64,000 bases of DNA from JBOZRQ01 sp050789255 (GCA_050789255.1 JBOZRQ010000015.1:1-64000); one strand, 5' to 3'; positions 17,853-27,411 are shown, counted from the stretch's first letter. The notes: generated by a model not told the origin, from the letters alone. Numbers and translations: made by a program.

Positions 17853-18131
17853 CTAGTCGTGCAGGGACGAAATCTCCGGCACAGGCTGCTCAGCCGGGAC
17901 TTCGCTGGGCGCCGGCGACCGCACAAGAGCAGCGACCAGCGCGACGGTCAGCATCACCGAGCAGGCCGAAACCACCAGGACCGTGCCGTTGGTCGCCTTC
18001 GCATCGAGCCACTGAGACAGGCGGCTGGCCTGCGCTGGCTCCGGTCTGCGGGTGCGGGTCCGGGGCTGCGAAGCCCGCCGCCCGGCGGACCGGATCGAAA
18101 CCACCTTGCTGTCGCTGACCAACGCTCCCAT
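17853..18131 (-). CDS. Small single-pass membrane protein, unknown
   Basis: An open frame of about 92 aa with a basic N-terminal half and one hydrophobic helix (GTVLVVSACSVMLTVALVAALV), then a short acidic/proline tail. ATG 18131 sits directly against GGGGGG; TTG 18122 has better spacing to that ribosome site. The frame is also open further upstream. I do not recognise a family. It lies convergent to the aldo/keto reductase and divergent from the MFS gene. Confidence 0.45.
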   Translation of the reverse strand: MGALVSDSKVVSIRSAGRRASQPRTRTRRPEPAQASRLSQWLDAKATNGTVLVVSACSVMLTVALVAALVRSPAPSEVPAEQPVPEISSLHD

Positions 18132-18309
18132 CCCCCCTGTGTCTAATAAGGATAAGTATAGGTATAAATAACTATTGATCAAGCGGGATAACCAGAACGC
18201 AAGTAGACACACTGGCTCATAAGCGGTGCTTCTATGTGCCGTAGCCGCACCTGCTCCAAGCGGGTATCATCATCTGTAATAGGCATCACAAGAGAGAAGG
18301 ATCTGCGTT

Positions 18310-19482
18310 TTGGGCGACATGCAGCAAGGCACCCCACTCTTCCGGCGGGTGACGCTGGCCCTCTTTGCGGGGGCCCTCGCCACCTACGCCAGCCTTTACA
18401 CCACCCAGCCCTTGCTCCCCCTGCTCTCGGACAGCTTCCACATCACCCCGGCCATGGCCAGCCTCACCATCTCCGCCGCTACAGCGACCCTGGCGGTCGC
18501 CCTGCTCTTCGCCGGTCCCCTGGCCGACTCCATCGGGCGCAAGGCGGTCATGGCCACCGCCCTGGTCGCCACCGGCGTCATCGGCATCCTGGCCGCCTTC
18601 GCCCCCACCTTCGGCAGCCTCCTGGGGCTCCGGGCCCTCAACGGCCTGGTCCTCGCCGGACTGCCCGCCACCGCCATGGCCTACCTGGCCGAAGAGGTCG
18701 ATCCCCGCTACCTCGGGGTTGCCATGGGCCTGTATGTGAGCGGCAACTCCATGGGCGGCATGGGCGGGCGCATCATCGGCGGGATCGTCGCCGACCTGTG
18801 GAACTGGCGGGCCGCCGTCGGCGTGACCGGCGTCATGAGCCTGGCCTGCGCCCTCTGGTTCTGGCGGACCCTCCCCCCCTCCCGGTACTTCCGCCCCCAG
18901 CCGCTCAACCTGCGCCGCCTGCTGGGCTCCCTGGTCGACTGCCTGCGGGACCCGGGGCTGCTCCTGCTCTACTGCGTCTCGTTCCTGATCATGGGCAGCT
19001 TCGTCACCATGTTCAACTACGTGGGCTACCACCTCATGGCGCCGCCCTACAACCTCAGCTCGGCGCTTTTGAGCTGGCTCTTCCTGCTCTACCTGGTGGG
19101 GACCTTCAGCTCCACCTGGCTGGGCCGTCTCTCCGACCAGCATGGCCGGCGCCCCATGCTCCTGCTGGGCATCGGCATCCAATTAGCCGGGGCGATCATC
19201 ACCTTGGCCTCCCCCCTCCTGATCAAGTTCGGCGGCGTCGCCATCTTCTGCTTCGGCTTCTTCGGCGCCCACGCCATCGCCAGCGGCTGGGTCGGGGAGC
19301 GTGCGAAGACCAACCGCGGGGCAGCCTCCTCGCTCTACCTCTTCTTCTACTACCTGGGCTCGAGCGTCGCCGGCACCGTCGGGGGCACGCTCTGGCTTTC
19401 GCATGGCTGGCCGGGCGTCACCGCCCTGCTCGCCAGCTTCCTGCTCCTCGCCCTCGGCGCCGCCTACAAGGAGAGCCGCTGA
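18310..19482 (+). CDS. MFS transporter (YnfM-like efflux type)
   Basis: A 390-aa protein with about 12 hydrophobic helices. The MFS signature is present as GPLADSIGRKAVM after TM2 and GRLSDQHGRRPML after TM8. The N terminus (YASLYTTQPLLPLLSDSFHITPAMASLTISAATATLAVALL) resembles the YnfM/arabinose-efflux-like subgroup. TTG 18310 has AAGGA eight bases ahead; ATG 18319 is the alternative. Its TGA overlaps the ATG of the sensor kinase by one base, so it is co-transcribed with the two-component system. The substrate is unknown. Confidence 0.85.
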   Translation: MGDMQQGTPLFRRVTLALFAGALATYASLYTTQPLLPLLSDSFHITPAMASLTISAATATLAVALLFAGPLADSIGRKAVMATALVATGVIGILAAFAPTFGSLLGLRALNGLVLAGLPATAMAYLAEEVDPRYLGVAMGLYVSGNSMGGMGGRIIGGIVADLWNWRAAVGVTGVMSLACALWFWRTLPPSRYFRPQPLNLRRLLGSLVDCLRDPGLLLLYCVSFLIMGSFVTMFNYVGYHLMAPPYNLSSALLSWLFLLYLVGTFSSTWLGRLSDQHGRRPMLLLGIGIQLAGAIITLASPLLIKFGGVAIFCFGFFGAHAIASGWVGERAKTNRGAASSLYLFFYYLGSSVAGTVGGTLWLSHGWPGVTALLASFLLLALGAAYKESR

Positions 19483-21110
19483 TGCGCCCCCGCCTGGCGG
19501 CCTTCGCTCTGTCCGTCCGGACCCACATCGCCCTGCTCGCCACGGGCATCGTCCTGCTGGCGGGCGCCGCCGGCACAGCGGTGGTGGCGGCCTACACGCT
19601 GAACTCGGTCGAGGACCAGCTCGGGCGCCGGGTCCTGCACGTGGCCCAGACCGTGGCCGAAATCGCCGACGTGAAGCGAGCGGTGGGGCAGCCGGGCGGC
19701 GAGCAGGTGATCCAGCCGATCGCCGAGCGAATCCGCCAGGTAAACGCCGTCGAGTACGTGGTGGTCTTGGATACGAGCCATATCCGCTACTCCCACCCCG
19801 TGCCGGCCAGGATCGGAACCACCTTCTCGGGCGGCGACGAGGGCCCGGCCTTCGCGGAGCACACCTACACCTCCCGGGCGCGGGGCCTGTGGGGCAACAG
19901 CGTGCGCGCCTTTGTGCCAATCATGTCCGAAGATGTGACCCAGCAGGTCGGCGTCGTCGTGGTGGGCATTTTGACCCCATCCGTCGCCGCCGTCCTGACC
20001 GACATGGCCCCCGAGCTCAGCGCCGCCCTGGTGGCAGCCCTCGGTGTGGGCCTTGTTGGCGCGTGGCTGCTGGGCAGCCGCATCAAGCGCCAACTGCTGG
20101 GCCTGGAACCGCCCGAAATCGCCCGCCTGCTCCAGGAGCGTCTGGCGATCTTGAACGGCATCGGCGAGGGCGTCCTGGCGATCGACCGGGAGCAGCGTGT
20201 CACCGTAATCAACGAGGAGGCGCAGCGGATTCTGGGCCGGCGGAGCGAGGCGATCGGCATGCCCGTGCAGGAGATCGTGCCCTACTCCCGCCTACCGGAG
20301 ATTCTGCACAGCGGCGAGCCGGAGCTCAACCAGGAGATGCTGCTGGGCACCACCGTGGTGCTGACCAACCGGGTGCCGGTGCGAATCCAGGGCCGCATCA
20401 TCGGAGCGGTCGCCACCTTCCGGGACCGCACCGAGGTCCACCGTCTGGCCGACCAGCTGACCGGCGTCACCAAGTTCATCGACTCGCTCCGGGCCCAGAA
20501 CCATGAGCACATGAACCGGCTGCACACCATCGCCGGACTGATCCAGTTCGGGCGCACCGACGAGGCGATCGACTACATCTTTTCGAGCTACGAGGCGCAG
20601 CAGGAGCAGACCCAGTTCCTCACCCGCCGCTTCGCCGACTACCGGGTGGCGGGGCTGCTGCTAGGCAAGCTGCACCGGGCCCGGGAGCTGGGCATCACCT
20701 TCACCATCGACACGAAAAGCCGCCTGCGCAACTTCCCCGCCACCACCGATGCGACCGCCCTGGTCCTGGTGGTCGGCAACCTACTGGAGAATGCCATGGA
20801 TGCGGTACTGGAGGCGCCCGCCGACCGCCGGGCGGTCCACTGCCTCATCCAGGAGGGCGACGAGGGCCTGCGCATCGTCGTCCGGGACTCCGGGCGGGGC
20901 ATCCCGCCGGACGTGCGGGAAGAGATTTGGCGGCCCGGCTTCTCCACCAAGGCGGCGGGGCACCAGGGGATCGGCCTGGCGCTGGTGCGGCAGCACATCG
21001 AGAGCGCCGGCGGCAGAATCTCGCTGGAGACGGGCGAGCTGGGCACCGCCTTCGAGATCTGGATTCCCCGAGACCAAACCACCACCGCACAGGAGGCGGA
21101 TTCGATATGA
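19482..21110 (+). CDS. dctS: DcuS/CitA-type sensor histidine kinase (DctS-like)
   Basis: A 542-aa membrane kinase. TM1 is at about residues 10-32, followed by an extracytoplasmic Cache/PDC-type sensor, TM2 near 175-195, and a PAS domain (about 215-310, RLAILNGIGEGVLAID). A SpoOB-type phospho-acceptor helix with His341 (QNHEHMNRLHTIAGL) follows, then a GHKL ATPase (NLLENAMDAV, DSGRGI, GIGLALV). ATG 19482 overlaps the MFS stop and has AAGGAG upstream. A longer open frame upstream of 19482 is accidental. The next genes suggest sensing of C4-dicarboxylates or a similar acid. Confidence 0.92.
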   Translation: MRPRLAAFALSVRTHIALLATGIVLLAGAAGTAVVAAYTLNSVEDQLGRRVLHVAQTVAEIADVKRAVGQPGGEQVIQPIAERIRQVNAVEYVVVLDTSHIRYSHPVPARIGTTFSGGDEGPAFAEHTYTSRARGLWGNSVRAFVPIMSEDVTQQVGVVVVGILTPSVAAVLTDMAPELSAALVAALGVGLVGAWLLGSRIKRQLLGLEPPEIARLLQERLAILNGIGEGVLAIDREQRVTVINEEAQRILGRRSEAIGMPVQEIVPYSRLPEILHSGEPELNQEMLLGTTVVLTNRVPVRIQGRIIGAVATFRDRTEVHRLADQLTGVTKFIDSLRAQNHEHMNRLHTIAGLIQFGRTDEAIDYIFSSYEAQQEQTQFLTRRFADYRVAGLLLGKLHRARELGITFTIDTKSRLRNFPATTDATALVLVVGNLLENAMDAVLEAPADRRAVHCLIQEGDEGLRIVVRDSGRGIPPDVREEIWRPGFSTKAAGHQGIGLALVRQHIESAGGRISLETGELGTAFEIWIPRDQTTTAQEADSI

Positions 21111-21811
21111 CCGAGTACAGGGTCGTCATCGTCGAGGATGATCCCATGGTGACAGAGGTGAACCGCACCTATGTCGAGGCGTCGGGACCGTTTCGGGTGG
21201 TGGGTACGGCCCCGAACGGGCACGCCGGCGTAACGGTCACCGCCGAGCTGCTGCCCGACCTGGTCATTCTCGATGTCTACCTGCCCGACATGGATGGGGT
21301 GCAGGTGCTCAAGGAGCTGCGCCGCCGGGAGCTGCCGGTGGATGTGATCATGGTGACCGCCGCCCAGGATGCCGAAACCGTGCAGGACGTACTACGCAGC
21401 GGCGCCGTGGACTATATCATCAAGCCGTTCAAGTTCGATCGGATCAAGCGGACCCTGGAGGCCTACGCCCGCATGCACGGCGACCTGGCCCGCACCGCCA
21501 AAGTGAGCCAGGAGCAGCTCGACCGGCTGGCGCCCGGATTGGGCGCCGACCCGCACCCAGCCCAGGCCCCGGCCCAGCCCGAGACGCTCCCCAAGGGCCT
21601 CACCGACTGGACCCTCAGGCAGGTGCTGCTCTACATGGTCGACCAGGGGCGCCCGCTCTCGGCATCCGAAGTGGCCGACGGGATCGGGCTCGCCCGGGTC
21701 ACGGTGCGCCGCTACCTGGACTACCTCGTCCAGCAGCGGCGACTGCGGGTCGAGCAGCATTACGGCGGCGTGGGCCGGCCCATCTACCGCTACATCGCTA
21801 AACAAAAGTAA
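21107..21811 (+). CDS. dctR: CitB/DcuR-type response regulator (DctR-like)
   Basis: A 234-aa regulator. The receiver domain has D11/D12, phospho-acceptor D56 (LVILDVYLPDMDG), T84 and K106 (YIIKPF). The C-terminal domain is a helix-turn-helix of the DcuR/CitB class (SASEVADGIGLARVTVRRYLDYL). ATG 21107 overlaps the kinase TGA as ATGA, with AGGAGG upstream. It pairs with the preceding kinase and probably activates the binding-protein and symporter genes immediately downstream. Confidence 0.93.
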   Translation: MTEYRVVIVEDDPMVTEVNRTYVEASGPFRVVGTAPNGHAGVTVTAELLPDLVILDVYLPDMDGVQVLKELRRRELPVDVIMVTAAQDAETVQDVLRSGAVDYIIKPFKFDRIKRTLEAYARMHGDLARTAKVSQEQLDRLAPGLGADPHPAQAPAQPETLPKGLTDWTLRQVLLYMVDQGRPLSASEVADGIGLARVTVRRYLDYLVQQRRLRVEQHYGGVGRPIYRYIAKQK

Positions 21812-21820
21812 TGCGCTCGT

Positions 21821-21863
21821 TTTTGGTCACACACTTTAATCGATATCAACGTAAAGACCAAAA
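21821..21863 (+). promoter_or_regulatory. Interrupted inverted repeat in the dctR-dctB intergenic region
   Basis: TTTTGGTC (21821-21828) and GACCAAAA (21856-21863) form an 8-bp inverted repeat; inside it CTTTA and TAAAG form a second arm. The AT-rich element lies 50-92 bp before the binding-protein start. It could be the DctR-like operator or a terminator for the upstream genes; the missing clean T-run favours an operator. Confidence 0.4.
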
Positions 21864-21912
21864 GGTTTATTTATGGCACCCATAACCCGTACCCTGAAGG
21901 GGGGATTCGCCC

Positions 21913-22962
21913 GTGACCACTCGTGCTACAAAGAGGACCCGGTTGGTGGCCCTCCTTCTGGCCCTCTCCCTGTGGGCCGCGGCCGGCTGCGGAACGGGAC
22001 GGGCGACCGACAACGAGCAGTGGGGCTCTGAAGAGAAGATCGTCATCAAGTTTGCCCACGTGGTCGCCGAGAACACCCCCAAGGGGCTGGCGGCCCGCCG
22101 CTTCGCCGACCTCGTCCGGGAGAAGTCCAAGGGCCGCATCCAGGTGGAGGTCTTCCCGAACGGCCAGCTCGTGGGGGACGACGAGGAGATTCAGGCCCTG
22201 CGCACCGGCCAGGTCCACATGATCGCCCCCTCCACCGGCAAGCTGGCCGAACTCTTCCCGGTCTGGCAGGTCTTCGACCTTCCCTACGCCTTCCCTGACC
22301 AGGAGTCGGTCGTTGCAGCGATGGAAGGGCCCATCGGCCAGAAGCTGTTCCGCACCCTGCAGAAGCAGGGGCTGCGGGGCCTGGTCATGTGGGACAACGG
22401 CTGGAAGCAGATGACCTCCTCCAAGAGGCCGCTGGTGCTCCCATCGGACTTCGCCGGCCAGCGCTTCCGGGTCCAGCCGAGCCAGGTGCTCTTCGAGCAG
22501 TTCAAGGCGCTGGGCGCCGTCGGCGTCGCTGTCCCCTTCGACCAGACCTTCCGGTCGCTGGAGACCGGCCAGGTCGACGGCCAGGAGAACACGCCGTCGA
22601 ACATCTACTGGAAAAAGTTCCACGAGGTCCAGCGCTACATGACAGTCTCGAACCACGGGTACCTGGGCTACACGGTCATGACCACCGACCTGTTTTGGAA
22701 GAGCCTTCCCGAAGAGGTCCGGCTAATTCTGACCGAGTCGCTGGCCGAGACCACCGCCTGGGTGCGTGTGAACGCCGGGCGCCTTAACCAGCAGGACCTG
22801 GACCGCATCAAGATGGGCCGTATTGATGTTCGAACCCAGAACGACGCGGAGCGGGCGGCCTGGAAGGCTGCGTTTCGCCCCGTTTACGACTACTTCGCCC
22901 GCGAGGTCGATGCCGAGTTAATACAAGCCGTAAGTGAGTTGGAGCGGAAGCAGAGCCCATAA
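21913..22962 (+). CDS. dctB: TRAP-type (DctP/DctB family) solute-binding lipoprotein
   Basis: A 349-aa secreted binding protein with a lipobox ending at Cys26 (LWAAAGC). The DctP fold is clear from IKFAHVVAENTPKGLAARRF, FPNGQL and VDGQENTPSNIYW. GTG 21913 has AAGGGGGG eight bases ahead. No TRAP permease subunits are adjacent; a DASS symporter follows instead. In Bacillus subtilis a DctP-type protein (DctB) serves as co-sensor for DctS/DctR next to a dicarboxylate carrier, and this order suggests the same role here. Confidence 0.88.
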   Translation: MTTRATKRTRLVALLLALSLWAAAGCGTGRATDNEQWGSEEKIVIKFAHVVAENTPKGLAARRFADLVREKSKGRIQVEVFPNGQLVGDDEEIQALRTGQVHMIAPSTGKLAELFPVWQVFDLPYAFPDQESVVAAMEGPIGQKLFRTLQKQGLRGLVMWDNGWKQMTSSKRPLVLPSDFAGQRFRVQPSQVLFEQFKALGAVGVAVPFDQTFRSLETGQVDGQENTPSNIYWKKFHEVQRYMTVSNHGYLGYTVMTTDLFWKSLPEEVRLILTESLAETTAWVRVNAGRLNQQDLDRIKMGRIDVRTQNDAERAAWKAAFRPVYDYFAREVDAELIQAVSELERKQSP

Positions 22963-23023
22963 TCCTCCCGCCGGGCGGGGGGTTCGCTTCCGCCTGGCGA
23001 TATAGCCCTACAGAGGAGCGATC

Positions 23024-24532
23024 ATGGTGACTCAGCCCGCACAGAAGTTGCCCGCCGCCCCGGAAGAATCGTCTTTCGGCCTCGCCAACAAAATTGGTCT
23101 GTTTCTCGGTCCAGCCGTCTTCCTCCTTATGCTCTTGTTCTTCAAGCCGAAGGGCCTCTCCCCGGCCGGCGTCGCTGCACTCTCCTCCACCGTCTGGATC
23201 GCGATCTGGTGGGTGACCGAGGCGGTGCCGATCCCGGTCGCCAGCCTGCTGCCGATCCTGCTCTTCCCGGCGCTCAGCCTCGGCAAAATGAAGGATGTCC
23301 TGGCGCCCTACGCCGAGCCCACGATCTACCTCTTCCTCGGCGGCTTCGTGGTGGCCGTGGCGATCGAGCGCTGGAACCTGCACAAGCGGATCGCCCTGAT
23401 CGTCATCAACCTCGTCGGCACCAGCCCGAGCCGTATCGTACTGGGCTTCATGCTCTCCACCGGCCTCATCTCCGCCTTTATCTCCAATACCGCCACCGCG
23501 ATGATGATGCTGCCGATCGGCCTTGCGGTCGTGTCGCAGATGATGAGCTTGCAGGGGAAGGGTAAGGGCATCGACCCTGCCACAGGTTCGGTCCCCAAGA
23601 CCAACTTCGGCGCCCTGATCATGCTGGCCATCGCCTACGCCTCCTCCATCGGCGGCGTCGGCAGCATCATCGGCACCCCGCCCAACGCCGTCATGGTGGG
23701 CGTGGCCGCCAAGACCCTGAACATCGAGATCGGCTTCTTCAAGTACATGCTCGTCGGCATGCCGGTCTTCCTGGTCTTCACCTTCATCGCCTGGTGGATC
23801 ATGCTGAAGGTGATGCCGCCCGAGTTCAAGGAGATCCCCGGCAGCAAGGAGTTCATCCGCAAGCAACTCGCCGACCTCGGCCCGGTGACCAACGAGGAGT
23901 GGAAGGTGCTTGGCGTCTTCGGCCTCACCGCCTTCCTGTGGATCATCTACCCCTTCTTCCTGAAGGAGATCATCCCCGGCATCGATGACACCATGGTCGC
24001 CATCTTCGGCGCTCTGCTGCTCTTCCTGATCCCGTCGAGCAAGGGCAAGGGCGAGTTCCTGCTGGGCCCGAAGGCGCTTAACAAGATCCCCTGGGACATC
24101 CTGTTGCTGTTCGGCGCCGGCTTCTCGGTGGCCAACATGTTCCAGACCACCGGCGTCGCCAACTACCTGGCAGGCTGGCTGACCGGCCTCGGCAGCGTCC
24201 ATCTCTTCTTCATCGTCCTGTCGGTCACCACGCTGATGGTCTTCCTGACCGAAATCACCTCCAACACGGCCATCGCCACCCTGTTCATGCCGATCATGGC
24301 GAGTCTGGCCACCGCCCTGCACATCTCCCCCGTCGGCCTGATGATGGTCGCCTCCCTGGGCTCCTCGCTGGCCTTCATGATGCCGGTCGGCACCCCGCCC
24401 AACGCCATCGCCTTCAGCACCGGCTACGTAAGCATGCGGCAGATGATCAAGGTCGGCTTCTTCCTCAACCTGGCCTCCATCGCCACGATCACCCTGTTCG
24501 GCTACTTCTGGATCCCGATCGTGTGGAAGTAA
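23024..24532 (+). CDS. DASS-family (SLC13) dicarboxylate symporter
   Basis: A 502-aa polytopic protein of the divalent anion:sodium symporter family. Two conserved SNT motifs are visible (ISNTATAMMMLPIG and TSNTAIATLFMPI), each followed by the paired GTPPNA segment, as expected for the two-fold repeat that binds sodium and dicarboxylate. ATG 23024 has GAGG upstream. It follows the binding-protein gene by 61 bp and ends at a hairpin. Succinate, fumarate or malate are the likely substrates by family. Confidence 0.92.
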   Translation: MVTQPAQKLPAAPEESSFGLANKIGLFLGPAVFLLMLLFFKPKGLSPAGVAALSSTVWIAIWWVTEAVPIPVASLLPILLFPALSLGKMKDVLAPYAEPTIYLFLGGFVVAVAIERWNLHKRIALIVINLVGTSPSRIVLGFMLSTGLISAFISNTATAMMMLPIGLAVVSQMMSLQGKGKGIDPATGSVPKTNFGALIMLAIAYASSIGGVGSIIGTPPNAVMVGVAAKTLNIEIGFFKYMLVGMPVFLVFTFIAWWIMLKVMPPEFKEIPGSKEFIRKQLADLGPVTNEEWKVLGVFGLTAFLWIIYPFFLKEIIPGIDDTMVAIFGALLLFLIPSSKGKGEFLLGPKALNKIPWDILLLFGAGFSVANMFQTTGVANYLAGWLTGLGSVHLFFIVLSVTTLMVFLTEITSNTAIATLFMPIMASLATALHISPVGLMMVASLGSSLAFMMPVGTPPNAIAFSTGYVSMRQMIKVGFFLNLASIATITLFGYFWIPIVWK

Positions 24533-24550
24533 GACCCGAAGAAAATAGGC

Positions 24551-24585
24551 ATGGCCCCTGCAACCACAACGGTCGCAGGGGCCAT
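24551..24585 (+). terminator. Hairpin after the DASS symporter
   Basis: A perfect 11-bp stem (ATGGCCCCTGC with GCAGGGGCCAT) is followed by TCTCGTATAA. The T-tract is weak but the position at the operon end fits. Confidence 0.65.
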
Positions 24586-24657
24586 TCTCGTATAACCACA
24601 GGGTGGCGGGGAAACCTTTCGCGTTGTAAGCATGCATACAGGGAGGCATCTCCCGCC

Positions 24658-26202
24658 ATGGCCAAAGCCTCCGCTGCACCTCAGAAACCGGCGCCGGACC
24701 GCGTGGTAGAGGCATTAAAACAGGTCGCGCTCGCCGGGTCGCTGGACGCAAACCTGAGCTTGCTGCGCGACACCTTCAAAAACTGCTCCGACCTCGTCCA
24801 GCATAGGATCGCGCTTCGCCAGGGCGCCGCCTGCGTCCTGTTCATTGACGGGCTGGTTGACAAGGAGCTGATCGACCGGGAGGTCACCGGTCCACTCCTG
24901 CAGGGTCATGAGCCTCTGAACGTCCGGCAGATCGCAGCGGGACTGACCACGGCCGGGGACACCAATGTGGTCACGACGGCAGGCGAGGCCGTCATGCGGA
25001 TCCTTGCCGGTGACGCCGTACTCTTGTTGGACGGTGCCGACAGAGCGATCGCCTACGGCGTACGGGGCTGGCAATCGCGGGCGATCGCCGAACCAGCGAC
25101 CGAGGCGGTCATTCGTGGCCCGCGCGAAGGGTTTGTCGAGACCCTCCGCTTCAACACGGCATTGCTGCGCCGCAAGATTCACTCGCCTGCGCTCAAAGTG
25201 GTTGCGCTCACCCTGGGGCGCATCACGCAAACCGATGTGGCGGTGATCTACATCGAGGGCATCGCCAGCCAGGGGGTCGTGGATGAGGTGTTTTCCCGCC
25301 TCAAGCGCGTTGATATCGACGGCGTGCTCGAAAGCGGGTATATCGAAGAGTTCATCGAGGAGAGCCCCTTCTCGCCGTTCCCCCAGGTCCAAAACACCGA
25401 GCGGCCCGACACGGCTGCCGGCCAGCTGCTTGAGGGGCGAGTGGTCATTCTGATCGACGGCACGCCCTTTGCGCTGATCGTGCCGGTCGTGTTCGCACAG
25501 CTTATGCAAGCCAATGAGGACTACTATGAGCGGTTCCTGATCAGCTCCGCGGTCCGGGCGCTGCGCTATCTCTTCCTTAGCGTGGCGTTGCTGTTGCCCT
25601 CCCTCTATATCGCGATCACGACGTTCCACCACGAAATGCTGCCCTCTGCGCTGTTGCGCACCGTGGCCGCCGCCCGTGAGGGCGTCCCCTTCCCCGCCTT
25701 CGTAGAGGCGTTGCTGATGGAGATCACCTTTGAGATCCTGCGCGAGGGCGGCCTTCGCCTGCCGCGGACCGTGGGGCAGGCCGTCAGTATCGTCGGCGCT
25801 CTGGTCATCGGGGAGTCAGCGGTGCGCGCAGGCATGGTCTCGGCGCCCATGGTGATCATCGTCTCCATTACCGGCATCGCATCGTTCGCCATTCCTCGCT
25901 ACAACGCCAGCATCGCCATCCGAATGCTTCGCTTCCCGCTCATGTTCCTCGCCAGCACCCTCGGCATGTTCGGCATCGTGGCAGGGCTAAGTGGGATTCT
26001 CATCCACCTCTGCTCACTGCGCTCGTTCGGCGTCCCCTACCTCGCCCCGGTGGCGCCCCTGAACTGGCAGGGCATGAAGGACGTGTTGGTGCGAGCGCCC
26101 CACTGGTGGAGGCGGCTGCGCCCCCGCATGATTGGGCATACGAACCCCGTGCGGTCGGCAGCACACCTGCGGCCAGGGCCGAGGCAAGGGAGGGCGCCGT
26201 AA
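24658..26202 (+). CDS. gerA: GerA-family spore germinant receptor subunit A
   Basis: A 514-aa protein with a hydrophilic N-terminal domain (about 1-270, with LDANLSLLRDTFKNCSDLV and RGPREGFVETLRFNTALLRRKI) and a membrane domain of about five helices (PSLYIAITTFHHEMLP, LPRTVGQAVSIVGALVIGESAVRAG). This is the A subunit of Ger receptors in the spore inner membrane that trigger germination by nutrients. ATG 24658 has GGGAGG 11 bases ahead. First gene of a four-gene operon. Confidence 0.93.
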   Translation: MAKASAAPQKPAPDRVVEALKQVALAGSLDANLSLLRDTFKNCSDLVQHRIALRQGAACVLFIDGLVDKELIDREVTGPLLQGHEPLNVRQIAAGLTTAGDTNVVTTAGEAVMRILAGDAVLLLDGADRAIAYGVRGWQSRAIAEPATEAVIRGPREGFVETLRFNTALLRRKIHSPALKVVALTLGRITQTDVAVIYIEGIASQGVVDEVFSRLKRVDIDGVLESGYIEEFIEESPFSPFPQVQNTERPDTAAGQLLEGRVVILIDGTPFALIVPVVFAQLMQANEDYYERFLISSAVRALRYLFLSVALLLPSLYIAITTFHHEMLPSALLRTVAAAREGVPFPAFVEALLMEITFEILREGGLRLPRTVGQAVSIVGALVIGESAVRAGMVSAPMVIIVSITGIASFAIPRYNASIAIRMLRFPLMFLASTLGMFGIVAGLSGILIHLCSLRSFGVPYLAPVAPLNWQGMKDVLVRAPHWWRRLRPRMIGHTNPVRSAAHLRPGPRQGRAP

Positions 26203-27407
26203 TGCGACGGCGCATGGCTGGACTCCTGCTGTTGCTGGCCGTTCTCACGACGGGGTGCTGGGACCGGCTCGAAGTGAACGACCTGGCGATCGTGGATCTG
26301 GTGGCCATCGATACGGCCGATGAGGGCGTGCGGCTGACTGTCAGCGTCGTGGTGCCATCCCGCGCCCAATCGCCTGCCAGTGCAGGGGGTGCGGGCGGCG
26401 GCGGTGGCGCCGTCTCGGGCCGCCCGACCTCGGCTTTCTCGGCCAGTGGCAAAACGATCATGGACGCCAGTATGAAGATCCAGAAACGGCTCTCCCGGCG
26501 GATCTTCTGGGCGCACACCCGGATCCTCGTCATCGGCGAAGAGTTTGCCCGTGCCGGTGTACGACCGGCGCTTGACTTTTGGAGCCGGCACCGGGAGCCG
26601 CGCCCGCTGATGCAGATCGCCGTCACTCCTGGGCGGGCAGCCGACTTTATCATGGCCCAACCACGACTGGAGCGGCTGCTCTCCGAATCGGTCCGTGAGA
26701 CGATCAACATGGGCATGCAGGCCCGGGTCACCATCAAGGACTTTTTTGAGTGGATACGCAGCGAGACGGAAGAGCCCATTGCTCCCAGGGTTGAACTGGT
26801 TGCTGGTGAACAAGGGGAAGATTCGCAGGTCAGCGGTACCGCCGTATTTAAGGACGACCGTCTGGTTGGCTGGCTGAGCGACGCGGAGACCCGCGGCCTG
26901 CTTTGGCTGCGCGGGGAGGTCAAGACGGGCGTAGCCACCGTGGATGTGCCATCGGGCGGGAGGATCTCCATGATGCTGATTCGCGGCAGCACCAACATCA
27001 GCCCGGATTTCAGTACCGGGCGCCTGCGCATCCACGTGAGCATTGTTGCGGAAGATGACGTGTACGAGAGCAGTGCGCCGATCGACCTGGGAAAAGACGA
27101 GGTGGTGTCGGTGGTCCAGCAATTGCTGCGCCAGGCGATTGAGGACCGCGTGCGGCAAACACTGGCCAAGGTGCAGCATCAGCTTCAGGCTGACGTCCTG
27201 AAGTTTGGCGAAGCAGTCCACCGGAGCGCTCCCTTAGCGTGGGAAGGCGGGCTGAAGCAGCGTTGGCCGGAGGTCTTTCCGGAGGTCCCTGTCGATATTG
27301 CGGTGACAGCGCATGTCCGGCGCACCGGAGAACACGGCGCTCCCCTCGGCACAGAGACAGACCAGCTCCGGTCCAATCCCCAGCAGCTAAAGAAGCCGAA
27401 GGGGTGA
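26202..27407 (+). CDS. gerC: Ger(x)C-family spore germination lipoprotein
   Basis: A 401-aa lipoprotein with a lipobox ending at Cys19 (LTTGC) followed by the family-typical WDRLEVNDLAIV. ATG 26202 overlaps the TAA of the A subunit by one base, with GGGAGG eight bases ahead. A Gly/Ala-rich low-complexity insert lies near residues 60-72. GerC proteins are the extracytoplasmic subunit of germinant receptors. Confidence 0.93.
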   Translation: MRRRMAGLLLLLAVLTTGCWDRLEVNDLAIVDLVAIDTADEGVRLTVSVVVPSRAQSPASAGGAGGGGGAVSGRPTSAFSASGKTIMDASMKIQKRLSRRIFWAHTRILVIGEEFARAGVRPALDFWSRHREPRPLMQIAVTPGRAADFIMAQPRLERLLSESVRETINMGMQARVTIKDFFEWIRSETEEPIAPRVELVAGEQGEDSQVSGTAVFKDDRLVGWLSDAETRGLLWLRGEVKTGVATVDVPSGGRISMMLIRGSTNISPDFSTGRLRIHVSIVAEDDVYESSAPIDLGKDEVVSVVQQLLRQAIEDRVRQTLAKVQHQLQADVLKFGEAVHRSAPLAWEGGLKQRWPEVFPEVPVDIAVTAHVRRTGEHGAPLGTETDQLRSNPQQLKKPKG

Positions 27408-27411
27408 GTAT

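Noticed and set aside
18234..21110. A 958-codon plus-strand frame spanning the MFS and kinase genes
   Set aside because: The first 416 codons run out of frame through the MFS gene. Only the part from ATG 19482, with a ribosome site and overlap to the MFS stop, is a real kinase.
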